Shown piece after piece: positions 56,558 through 64,000 of a DNA stretch of 64,000 nt. A program made the translations under genes and the position numbers. How positions within the stretch are numbered: position 1 is the first letter of the stretch; every line of letters begins with the position of its first letter. The DNA comes from Polyangia bacterium (lineage in GTDB: Bacteria > Myxococcota_A > Polyangia > Fen-1088): contig DATATI010000020.1 in NCBI GenBank assembly GCA_036268875.1, positions 1-64,000 on the forward strand, in the 5' to 3' direction. The notes below the pieces were generated by a model. The model worked only from the letters and a program-made list of their open reading frames with translations. It was not told the DNA's origin and made no database searches.

Positions 56558-57976
56558 CTACTGAGAAGCTGTGAAGGCGAAGGGATACGACACATCCACC
56601 GAACCACCGGAAGGCGCCGGGAACCTCCAGCGCGCCACCAGCGATTTGATGCAGCTCGACACTTCGGCATCACCCAGTGTGTCTTGTTCGATGTCCACAC
56701 CTGAGACGGTGCCAGCCGCGGTAATGGTCCAGTGCAGGACCACTTTTCCACTCAGTTGAGGGTTCCGTTTTAGGGCTCGGTCATAACAGGCCTTGATGGC
56801 GCCGAGGCGCTGCTTGACCTCTTTGGTCACCACGCTGGGATCCAAGGAGCCATCCACGGCCGGTGGCTCACTCTTCACGATGCCTGAAACCCGCTTTTCG
56901 GTGGCGGCCTCGCCGGTTCCGCCGCCGGCGATGCTGCCGCCACCACGCAATCCGCCAACGGTGGCCACCCGCCCCGATCCGTTGCCGCCAGTCTTGATGC
57001 CGTGCAGCTGATCGTTGCCGCTGGCGACGCCGAGGCCAGTCACGCCCTGGAACGCCTTTTCCTGATCGCGATCGACGTCGCCTTTTCCGAGAACGTCGGC
57101 GATGGAGCCGCTAGCGTCGGTCTTGGCGCCCAGCAACTTCAGCAAGCCGGTCGATTTCACTTGGTCGGCGATGCGGGCCCGGCGCTCGGCGTCCGCGCGC
57201 GCCTTCTCCTCGGCCAATTTGGCCTTTTCTTCGGGCGTCAGCTCTTTTTTGGGAGCGGGAGCAGCCTTCTTCTCTTGCGCGACCTTCTTTTCAGCCTTCT
57301 TCTCTTCGGGCTTGTCCTCGGCCTTCTTCTCGACCGGCTTCTCCGGGGGCTTCTCGACCTTCTTGATAACCATCTGCACGAATCGGTCGGGGATGGCCTC
57401 GATGTCGGGCTTACGTGGCCAGTCGACATTGCGAAGATAAATGACCAGCAAAAGGTGCAGCAGGAATGACGCCACGGCGATGGTGGTGAAAAACCAATCG
57501 ATGTCAGAGGTCAGCGACCCGCGCACCGACGCTGGAAGCTGCGGCCGCGGCTGAGGCGGTGGGGGCGTGACGAACTGGAACAGGATCGTCATGTCGCCGA
57601 CGGTGATCTTGCCGCGCGAACGCTCGTCGAGAGGCAGCACCCAGCCCGGACCGCGCTTCTGGATCTTGCCGGTCTGCTTCAGCTGGGCCAGCGAGATGAT
57701 CTCGTTGCCCACGGCGATGCGCGCGTCCATGCCGTCGGAAAAGTGCGCGATATAATGATTGCCGGTCATCTCGAACAGCAGCCAGTGGCGTGGCAATGCG
57801 TCCGACGGCACGACGAACATGTTCTTGGCCGACTGACCGATGGTGATGCTCTCGCGCTTGCGGACCAGACGCTCCTCAACAATGCGTCCACCCTGGATGA
57901 TCCCCATGCGGAGGATCTTGATCTTGGGGGCGGCACCGGCCTGTTGCGGACTGCGAGGGGCTACCTGGCTTGCCAT
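56558..57976 (-). CDS. FHA-like/TonB-like envelope protein with AgmX/PglI C-terminal domain (GltG-like)
   Basis: A 472-residue bitopic protein. Residues ~30-145 look FHA-like (RESITIGQSAKNMFVVP, SRGKITVGDMTILFQF). One membrane helix lies at ~163-182 (IAVASFLLHLLLVIYL), then a Lys/Glu/Ala/Pro-rich periplasmic stalk of ~90 residues, a Gly-rich linker, and the AgmX/PglI tail with AIKACYDRALKRNPQLSG and GKVVLHWTITAAGTV, a TonB-like fold with two Cys (ACYD, SSCIK). In Myxococcus such proteins link the inner-membrane motor to outer-membrane partners of the gliding machinery. A function in gliding here is inferred. Confidence 0.88.
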   Translation of the reverse strand: MASQVAPRSPQQAGAAPKIKILRMGIIQGGRIVEERLVRKRESITIGQSAKNMFVVPSDALPRHWLLFEMTGNHYIAHFSDGMDARIAVGNEIISLAQLKQTGKIQKRGPGWVLPLDERSRGKITVGDMTILFQFVTPPPPQPRPQLPASVRGSLTSDIDWFFTTIAVASFLLHLLLVIYLRNVDWPRKPDIEAIPDRFVQMVIKKVEKPPEKPVEKKAEDKPEEKKAEKKVAQEKKAAPAPKKELTPEEKAKLAEEKARADAERRARIADQVKSTGLLKLLGAKTDASGSIADVLGKGDVDRDQEKAFQGVTGLGVASGNDQLHGIKTGGNGSGRVATVGGLRGGGSIAGGGTGEAATEKRVSGIVKSEPPAVDGSLDPSVVTKEVKQRLGAIKACYDRALKRNPQLSGKVVLHWTITAAGTVSGVDIEQDTLGDAEVSSCIKSLVARWRFPAPSGGSVDVSYPFAFTASQ

Positions 57977-57993
57977 GCAATTGGTCCTTGGGT

Positions 57994-58365
57994 TTAGAAG
58001 GGAGCGCGCGAAACGCTGTCAAGAATCTTGGGGATCACGTCCTGCTTCAGTTCCTGCCAGTCATAGTTGATGCTGGATTTCTGGTAGAAAAAGAACGCCT
58101 CGGGTTTCTGAATCTTGCCTTCGATGCGGATCTCCTCGGTGATGCGGTAGACCTTCTTGCCCCCGGCCCCGCGCTCGACTTTGACCTTGGGCGCATCGCT
58201 GCCGCCAGCGCCACCAGCTCCGGCGTTCGCCGCTGGTCCGGGCGCGGCTGGAGCGGCGGGAATCTTCTTCGGGGACGGCGTCTGAGCGAAGGCGGGCGCC
58301 GTCAGGAGCCAGGCCACTGCTGCCACGCCTACGGCCAAGCACTTGAATGATTGGTTCATGGCCAC
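57994..58365 (-). CDS. Small periplasmic protein (GltF-like position)
   Basis: A 123-residue protein with a signal peptide ending APAFAQ (~28), an Ala/Gly/Pro-rich linker and a compact domain, EEIRIEGKIQKPEAFFFY followed by INYDWQELKQDVIPKIL. I know this type only as a partner of AgmX/PglI and Glt TPR genes in myxobacterial relatives; no biochemical role is known to me. It sits 17 bp before the FHA-TonB-like gene and 11 bp after the TPR gene, clearly in one operon. Confidence 0.78.
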   Translation of the reverse strand: MAMNQSFKCLAVGVAAVAWLLTAPAFAQTPSPKKIPAAPAAPGPAANAGAGGAGGSDAPKVKVERGAGGKKVYRITEEIRIEGKIQKPEAFFFYQKSSINYDWQELKQDVIPKILDSVSRAPF

Positions 58366-58376
58366 CCGATTTTGCC

Positions 58377-59516
58377 TTATTTCCCTGCTGCAGGGGGTGG
58401 GGCCGGCTGAGCCGGCTTCATGATGCCGTTGCCGGTGCCCGCCGGGGCCGGCGTTCCCGCTGGGGCGCCAGGGGCAGGTGCGCCGCCGACGGGAGCGCCA
58501 GCTTTCTTGGCATCAGTAGCGGCCTTTTGCGCGGCCCGCTGCCGTTCACGCTCCTCGTTCTTCTTCTGCCGCTCGATGCGCTTCTCTTCTTTTTTGATCG
58601 CGTCCTGCGCCTCGACGATGTAGCCGTCGGACGGGTCGGTCGATGGAATGTTCCCGCCCATCATCTGCCGGTAGCGCTGAAAATATTGAATCGCGGTGTT
58701 CTCTTTCGCCGGTAGATCCATGTTGGGCATCTTGTCAGCGTCCAGGTACAGGATGCCGAGGTTGAACACCGCGTCGGCATAATTGGGAAAGAGCTGGAGG
58801 GCTTTTTGGTACTCGACCAGCGCGCGGTCATATTCCTTGTTGCCACGGTAGGCGTCGCCCAAGTTCAGGTGAGCCTTGGCAAAGCCGGGCTGAAGCTGCG
58901 CCGCCCGCTCGAGCACGGGCGCCGCGTCCTTGTAGTTCTTGGCGGTCAGATATTGGGCGCCGAGGTTGCTCCACAGGATGGCGTTGTCCGGACGCGCTTC
59001 GGCCGCTTTCTTGAAAAGCTCGATCGCTCCCGGCGTGTTCTTCTGATCGACCTCTAGAAATCCCAGCATCTGGTAGATCTCCGACTTCTCCGCGTCGGAG
59101 GCACCATTGGCCTGCATCATCTCCCACAGCTTCTTCGTCCACTCGTACTTGTGCAGCTTGTAATAGGCCTTGGCCATCACCAGCATCGCCGGCGTGTAGC
59201 GTTCGTTCTTGTTCAGCGCCGCTTTGGCCTGCGCCACCGCTTGATCGTAGCGACCGGCGCGCAATAGTTGGTCGGCTTGCTCAGTCTCGGCGGTGGGGAT
59301 CACCGCCGGCGGCGGTTGCCGGCGCTTGTGGGGCGCGTCCGGGCTGGCGGCCGCGGGTGCGGCGGCGGCGGCGGGCGCGGCGGGCGCGGCGGCGGATGCG
59401 GGTGGCGCTGGTTTCTGCGCCAGGGCCGATGGAGGTACCAGCAACGATGCCAAGACCAGGGCGCCCCCCGTGATGGTCAACCGTTGGCTCCCCATTCCCG
59501 TCCCCACCCGCGTCAT
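58377..59516 (-). CDS. TPR protein (AglT/GltE-like)
   Basis: A 379-residue exported protein. The signal peptide ends near ALAQ (~34), an Ala/Pro linker covers ~35-70, and about six TPR repeats run to ~290 (ADQLLRAGRYDQAVAQAKAAL, AILWSNLGAQYLTAKNYKDA, AKAHLNLGDAYRGNKEYDRAL). A charged coiled coil (Lys/Glu/Arg) and a Gly/Ala/Pro tail close the protein. Length and order resemble AglT (GltE). ATG 59516 overlaps the upstream gene's stop by 4 bp. Confidence 0.85.
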   Translation of the reverse strand: MTRVGTGMGSQRLTITGGALVLASLLVPPSALAQKPAPPASAAAPAAPAAAAAPAAASPDAPHKRRQPPPAVIPTAETEQADQLLRAGRYDQAVAQAKAALNKNERYTPAMLVMAKAYYKLHKYEWTKKLWEMMQANGASDAEKSEIYQMLGFLEVDQKNTPGAIELFKKAAEARPDNAILWSNLGAQYLTAKNYKDAAPVLERAAQLQPGFAKAHLNLGDAYRGNKEYDRALVEYQKALQLFPNYADAVFNLGILYLDADKMPNMDLPAKENTAIQYFQRYRQMMGGNIPSTDPSDGYIVEAQDAIKKEEKRIERQKKNEERERQRAAQKAATDAKKAGAPVGGAPAPGAPAGTPAPAGTGNGIMKPAQPAPPPAAGK

Positions 59517-62500
59517 GGGTACTCTAATCCGATCTTCTCGTCTTTGATGAAGGGGAACTCGTCGGGCAAGTACTTGGACAAATTCTCGCGCGCCTTCTTG
59601 ACGTACTCGTTGGTCACGCCCAGTTGCGAAGCGCGCGCCAAGGTGTCCTTCCAGCGCTTCTTCGCCTCGTCCTCGACCGGCGTGACGAACTGGTAGACAG
59701 CGTCCTTGTATTGACCCTCGACCATGCCGCAGTCGTCGGGGTTGGCCTTGCACGCCATCTTGGCCAGCTTCTTGACGTCATCGGGCGGGTTATTGGCCGC
59801 CTTGATCAGCTTCTGGGCGAACTCGTAGTAGATGTCGCCGCTACGCAGGAACGCCGCTAACGTCCAGGTGGCGTCTTTGTAATTCCAGATCTTCTGGTAC
59901 TCGTCGTTCAGCGCCTTTGATTCCGCGGTGAACGAATCGAACGTCTTCTTGATCTGCTCCGGCTTGCTGCCGAACTTCAGTTCCTTCTTCTGGAAGGCCT
60001 TGAATTTCTCCTCGAGGATCAGGAAGTCAGCCTTGGCGGCGAAGCCAGCCGCCGGCGTCGCGGCCGGCAGCTTGCGAGAGATGAACTCGTCGCGCACCCG
60101 CTTGTACGCAGCCAACGTGGCGTTCTTGTCGCGCGATGACTGTTCGGTGATCACCGCCTGTTTCATGTAGGCCTGGACCACGAACTCGCCCGCCGGCGGC
60201 TGCGCGCTGTACTTCTTGATGAAGTCTTTCAAGCAGGCGGACTGCTTGACGTTGTCGTGCGCCTTCTCGTAGGCGTTGCAGGCGAAGAAGTACGCCTGGG
60301 CGCTGTCCTGCGGCTTGTCGGAGATCGCCTCGGAGTATTTCTTGTACAGGTCCGCGGCGCGCAGGTACTGCTGATCGTTGTCCAGCAGCGAAGCCGCCAA
60401 CCCCAGTGCTTCCTTGCGATGTTCGGACCCGGCGAACGTCGGGTCCTGGGCCACGGTCAGATAACCCTTCACCGCCTGATCGAACTCGAAGAAACGATAG
60501 TGGTTGCGCGAAGAGTTCCACAGCGCTTCCTTGCCCCACTCCGAATCCGGGTACGACGAGTACAGGCGCTCGTAGCACTTGGTGGCCTCGCCGAACTGGA
60601 ACAGCTTTTCGTAGATCACGCAGGCGTTGTTCAGGGCCGTGGGCGCGCCCGGATCCTTCGGGTTGGCGTTGACCACGTCGATGAGGTCCAGGGCCAAGCC
60701 GACGTCCAGTTCGGTGGAGATCTTGCTGGGCTTGGGCGCCTCCCCTGGCTTCGTCGGCGCAGTGGAGATGCCGGTGACCGTCGCGATACCACCGGTGCTT
60801 TCGCGGCAGACCGTCAACTCTTTGTTGGTTCCCTTCTCTTCGTTCTCCATCGACAGCTGCAGACGCTTGGTGATGATGGTGGTCTTCACCGATGCCTTGA
60901 TCTGGGCGATGCGCTCCAGATAAGGCGCCGCCATGGGCGATTTGCCGCAAGGCGATCCGCTGAACTGGTCGGCGACGCTGAGCAGCTTGCCCAACGCGCA
61001 ATCCTTCTGCTCTTCGTCCTGAACGTTGAAGTCGATAAAGTAGGTCTGCAAGATCGCGTCGTAGGCCTTGAAGCCAACCTCCGGCTTCGATCCGCAGTAA
61101 AGTTCGGTGATCTCGCCCAGGCGCTTCCGGGCCTCGGGCCAGTTGTGGTAGCGCAGGTTGATGACCGCCGCCGCGTACTTCAGATCCGACACGCGATCGT
61201 TCTTGATGTACGTGACGTACCAGTCGATGGCCTCGACGTACTTGGTGTAAATCTCCGGCATCGGCAGCGGGCTCACCGGCGGCTTGGTGTTTTTCTCGTC
61301 GGGGATGGGCGGGTCCTCGATCTTCTTGTCCCGCTTCATCTCGTCGATGATCTCTTCGTAGGCCTTGATCATCCGGAACGAAGCGTCTTCTTGATACCGG
61401 TTGTCCAGCTGCGAATCGCGGACCGCCTGGTACGCGACGATCGCCTGGGGCATCTGACCCGAATAAAACAGGGCGTCGGCGTAGAACGCCGAGAACTCAT
61501 AGCTGCGCTTCGAGTTCGGGTAGGCAGCCAAATACTTTTCGTAAAGCTCGGCGGCGGTGCGGTAGAGGAGCTTGCACTCGTCCATCTTCTTCGTGTCTTT
61601 GGGCGTCTCCAGCGCCTTGGTCTTGCACGCTTGCGCGCCGGCGTGGACGTTGGTGGCGGCGGTCAGCAGCGCGTCTTCCGCCAGTTGCTGGGCGGCCGCC
61701 AACGCTTCCGGGTTTTCTCGGTTCTTCTGGTACCAATCGCTGCCCTTGGTGTAGTTGCGGCCCAGCGCTTCGCGCTCTTTCGCCGCCTGCAACAGGTTGC
61801 GGTCGCGTTCATAGCTGCGGATGATCTTGTCCTGCACCTTGGGCGCGTCGGTGTAGTACGGCCATTTTTGCAGGATGACCTTGTAGACAGCGACGGCGTC
61901 GGAGTACTTGGTGGAGTCAAAGTAGATGTCGCCCAGGCGCTGGAAGACCTCGCGCACGTGCGGCTCGTCCTCGCGGCCTTTGTAGAACTCCTGCGCGCGT
62001 TGCAGGCCGTTGATCGGATCGGGCAGCGAATCGCCGTCCCAATCAGGCTCGGAGAAGCTGACGCCCAAGTACTGGATGGCCTCGGGCCGCAGATCCGACC
62101 CCACCTTTTGACCGGCCGCCTTTTTCGCGTCGGCGTACTTGACCAGGTTGTCAAACTCGCGCACCGCCTCCGGGAAGCGGTTGTCGCGATAATACGACCA
62201 GGCCAGCTTGTAAAGCGCGCGGTCGTAATACGGCGAATCCTTGAAATCGAGCACCTTCCTGAAGGCGGCGATCGCCAGCTTCAGCTCGTTCGGGTTGTCG
62301 AAGTGAAACTCGCCGATACGGGTCCAGGACTCGGGGATGAACTTCGAACCTTTCCGGACCGGCGTGCAGTCCTTGTAGGACTGCTCGTCGCCTTTGGTTT
62401 GGTTCGCCGGCGGATCCAGCGGCTTGAATTGGTTTTCGCAGACCAGGGCCAGCAGCGCCTGCTTGGCCTCCGCTTCCTGCCCCATCTCGCCGAGACAGAA

Positions 62501-63097
62501 CCCTAGCAAGTAATAGGTGGCGTCCAAAAAGCGATAGCTGGGGAATTCGGTCAGCAGGCGTTTGTACAGGCTGATGGTCGGCGTGTAGTCCACTTTGGGC
62601 GGCGGCGTGGTGGGCGGGTTCGCCGATTCGATGGCCTTCTTGTACATCTCGTCCGCGTCCAGGAAATCTTCGGCGGACCTTTCGTAATAAAGCTCGGCCA
62701 GCCGGAACATGGCGTCCGGCGTCCAACGCTTGTCGTTCGGGTAGCGTTGCAAGAACGCTTCGAACACGGCGATGGCGTCACGCCGACGGTCGCGCGCCTC
62801 TTTCTCGTTTAGGTTGATCTGCGCGTCGTACTTGGCGTTGATCTCCTTGATCTTGTCGGCATAGGCGCGCTTCAAAACCATGCGCGCGGTGCCGCGATAC
62901 TCGGCGACCATCTCGGAGAAGTGCTGAACGTCCTTGGTCAGCTCGTCCAGCATGCGCGCATCGACCGGCGCCGCCGTTGAAGACGCCGCCGACGCCGTCA
63001 CGGCCCTCGCGACGCTGCCGGTGCCCATCGCCAGCGACGACGCCAATAACGCCGCCACCGCCGTGCCGCTCATCCACCCACGCCGGCGCCGCCTCAC
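59513..63097 (-). CDS. Large periplasmic TPR protein (AgmU/GltD-like)
   Basis: A 1194-residue exported protein. An Arg-rich n-region and hydrophobic core (VAALLASSLAMG) form the signal peptide. Almost all the rest is helical repeats of TPR type with many aromatic and Lys/Asp positions (YPNDKRWTPDAMFRLAELYYE, LYKLAWSYYRDNRFPEAVREF, VFQRLGDIYFDSTKYSDAVAVY). Size and place next to the smaller TPR gene resemble AgmU (GltD) of Myxococcus, a periplasmic part of gliding complexes. It starts at GTG 63097, overlapping the upstream stop by 4 bp. Confidence 0.86.
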   Translation of the reverse strand: MRRRRRGWMSGTAVAALLASSLAMGTGSVARAVTASAASSTAAPVDARMLDELTKDVQHFSEMVAEYRGTARMVLKRAYADKIKEINAKYDAQINLNEKEARDRRRDAIAVFEAFLQRYPNDKRWTPDAMFRLAELYYERSAEDFLDADEMYKKAIESANPPTTPPPKVDYTPTISLYKRLLTEFPSYRFLDATYYLLGFCLGEMGQEAEAKQALLALVCENQFKPLDPPANQTKGDEQSYKDCTPVRKGSKFIPESWTRIGEFHFDNPNELKLAIAAFRKVLDFKDSPYYDRALYKLAWSYYRDNRFPEAVREFDNLVKYADAKKAAGQKVGSDLRPEAIQYLGVSFSEPDWDGDSLPDPINGLQRAQEFYKGREDEPHVREVFQRLGDIYFDSTKYSDAVAVYKVILQKWPYYTDAPKVQDKIIRSYERDRNLLQAAKEREALGRNYTKGSDWYQKNRENPEALAAAQQLAEDALLTAATNVHAGAQACKTKALETPKDTKKMDECKLLYRTAAELYEKYLAAYPNSKRSYEFSAFYADALFYSGQMPQAIVAYQAVRDSQLDNRYQEDASFRMIKAYEEIIDEMKRDKKIEDPPIPDEKNTKPPVSPLPMPEIYTKYVEAIDWYVTYIKNDRVSDLKYAAAVINLRYHNWPEARKRLGEITELYCGSKPEVGFKAYDAILQTYFIDFNVQDEEQKDCALGKLLSVADQFSGSPCGKSPMAAPYLERIAQIKASVKTTIITKRLQLSMENEEKGTNKELTVCRESTGGIATVTGISTAPTKPGEAPKPSKISTELDVGLALDLIDVVNANPKDPGAPTALNNACVIYEKLFQFGEATKCYERLYSSYPDSEWGKEALWNSSRNHYRFFEFDQAVKGYLTVAQDPTFAGSEHRKEALGLAASLLDNDQQYLRAADLYKKYSEAISDKPQDSAQAYFFACNAYEKAHDNVKQSACLKDFIKKYSAQPPAGEFVVQAYMKQAVITEQSSRDKNATLAAYKRVRDEFISRKLPAATPAAGFAAKADFLILEEKFKAFQKKELKFGSKPEQIKKTFDSFTAESKALNDEYQKIWNYKDATWTLAAFLRSGDIYYEFAQKLIKAANNPPDDVKKLAKMACKANPDDCGMVEGQYKDAVYQFVTPVEDEAKKRWKDTLARASQLGVTNEYVKKARENLSKYLPDEFPFIKDEKIGLEYP

Positions 63098-64000
63098 TTG
63101 TCTTCCTCCAAGACCTTGCGAAAGTCTTCGTCCAACGCCTTGAGCTCAAGATTCTTCTGGTTGGTCAGCTTGGTCACCGACACCGTCTTCTGATCCTTCA
63201 AGCCCCATGAAACGTCGATGATGCCGACGTCGGACTGCACCACCAGCTCGTAAAAGCGATTGGCAACCTTGTTGAACATCGCCTGGGCAAGGCCCCCGCC
63301 CAGGTTCTGCGACTCATTCACCACGCCACCCAGCTTGGTGCTGGCCGACGCCAGCTCTTCCTTCTCGCTGGCCAGGAATGTTTTCACCGTCTCCAGTCGC
63401 ACGTCGACCTGATTGTCGACCCGCTTGTCGAAATCCACCAACTGTTTGTCGATGACGTCGGCGCGCGCCAGAACGCCGTTCATGCGGTCGACCTTTTCCT
63501 GATCGTTCCAGGGCAGCCGGTACTTTGCCTTGTTCTGGATGTCCTCTTCCTGGTGCAGGAGCTCGGTTAACCGGGTGGCCTGCGCCCGCTCGGACTGGCC
63601 GGCGGCGCCGGAAGCGGCGGCCTCCCGGCTGGCGTCGGCGATCCCCTCGCGCAGCTTGTCGTGCAGCGCGCGCAGCTGGTCCAGCGCGGCCCGCATGTCG
63701 GCGACCGGACCCTGGATGTCCTCGGGCCGGATCTTCTGCTCGGCGCGCGAGCTGCGGTAATACTGCTCGACCGCCACCAGCTGCGCTTCCAGCGACTGGA
63801 TCTCCACGTTCAGATCCGATGCCTGCAGATCCATCGCTTTGAAGCTGTCGGCGATGCTCTTCTCGCGCGCCTTGATCCCTTCCTGCGTGGTGGGCAGGTT
63901 GGCCAGCTGGCGCAGCAAGGCGTCCCGTTCGATCGCGATGTGGTCCAGGCTCTTGCGCTCGTCGGGCGAGAGGATGGGATTCAGCACCGCGCGCACCTTG
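63094..64000 (-). CDS. Coiled-coil protein (5' part outside the window)
   Basis: At least 301 residues in the window, probably more, as the frame is open to the edge. It is nearly all helix with heptad-like Leu/Ala spacing (RKSLDHIAIERDALLRQLA, KAMDLQASDLNVEIQSLEAQL, ALDQLRALHDKLREGIADA) and a short beta-like C-terminus (VSWGLKDQKTVSVTKL). No membrane segment is seen in this part. It is translationally coupled to the large TPR gene (GTGA overlap), so it likely belongs to the same envelope complex. No function can be named. Confidence 0.78.
   Translation of the reverse strand, partial: KVRAVLNPILSPDERKSLDHIAIERDALLRQLANLPTTQEGIKAREKSIADSFKAMDLQASDLNVEIQSLEAQLVAVEQYYRSSRAEQKIRPEDIQGPVADMRAALDQLRALHDKLREGIADASREAAASGAAGQSERAQATRLTELLHQEEDIQNKAKYRLPWNDQEKVDRMNGVLARADVIDKQLVDFDKRVDNQVDVRLETVKTFLASEKEELASASTKLGGVVNESQNLGGGLAQAMFNKVANRFYELVVQSDVGIIDVSWGLKDQKTVSVTKLTNQKNLELKALDEDFRKVLEEDK

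Noticed and set aside
60257-62506. 749-codon plus-strand open frame
   Set aside because: It lies antisense to the large TPR gene, which has an exported-repeat-protein pattern and a 4-bp coupled operon. The plus frame is Arg/Leu/Gly-rich without domains, as expected of an antisense shadow in GC-rich DNA.

Overview
The window looks like a chromosomal segment of a GC-rich myxobacterium (Myxococcota, not obviously Myxococcus itself). The grounds are a PEGA-domain Ser/Thr kinase with the HRDVSPSN signature, an AgmX/PglI-type TonB-like protein beside two large TPR proteins arranged like the Myxococcus gliding (Glt/Agl) genes, and a polysaccharide export protein paired with a separate outer-membrane beta-barrel. 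No rRNA, tRNA, CRISPR array or intact transposase was seen. All family assignments come from reading the sequence; no database search was possible.

1-11 kb is mostly housekeeping: low-molecular-weight tyrosine phosphatase, fructosamine-kinase family protein and diguanylate cyclase in one run; then lipoprotein-xseA-aroE on the other strand, cysS, an HU/IHF protein and serS. 11-18.2 kb opens the polysaccharide theme: a BY-kinase/Wzc protein, a PF14907-type nucleotidyltransferase, and a WbpE/WbpD/WbpB-like trio for a diamino-uronic acid sugar, interrupted by a decayed pxpB-pxpC remnant. 18.2-31 kb mixes thiD, the PEGA kinase, phosphofructokinase, small glycosyltransferases, rseP, an Rsm22-family methyltransferase, ahcY and an MscS channel fused to a cyclic-nucleotide-binding domain.

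31.7-56.5 kb is a large exopolysaccharide locus made of two converging gene trains. The plus-strand train (31.7-42.2 kb) holds glycosyltransferases and two CDP-paratose-2-epimerase-like SDRs, and ends in a lower-GC insert coding for a methyltransferase-CgeB-type glycosyltransferase fusion with its own promoter. The minus-strand train (56.5 down to 42.5 kb) starts at a perfect TTGACA-N17-TATAAT promoter with an adjoining 13-bp palindrome. It runs through a two-cysteine secreted protein, beta-barrel, OPX (Wza-like) lipoprotein, two Wzy-like polymerases/ligases, a glycosyltransferase, a zone of frameshifted genes (46.8-48.4 kb), Wzx flippase, methyltransferase and glycosyltransferase. With the BY-kinase at 11-13 kb, most of a Wzx/Wzy-dependent pathway is present; no initiating phosphoglycosyl transferase was seen.

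56.5-64 kb (minus strand) is a tightly coupled GltD/GltE/GltF/GltG-like block (large TPR protein, smaller TPR protein, small periplasmic protein, FHA-TonB-like protein) directly upstream of the exopolysaccharide promoter. The two envelope machines are therefore physically adjacent.
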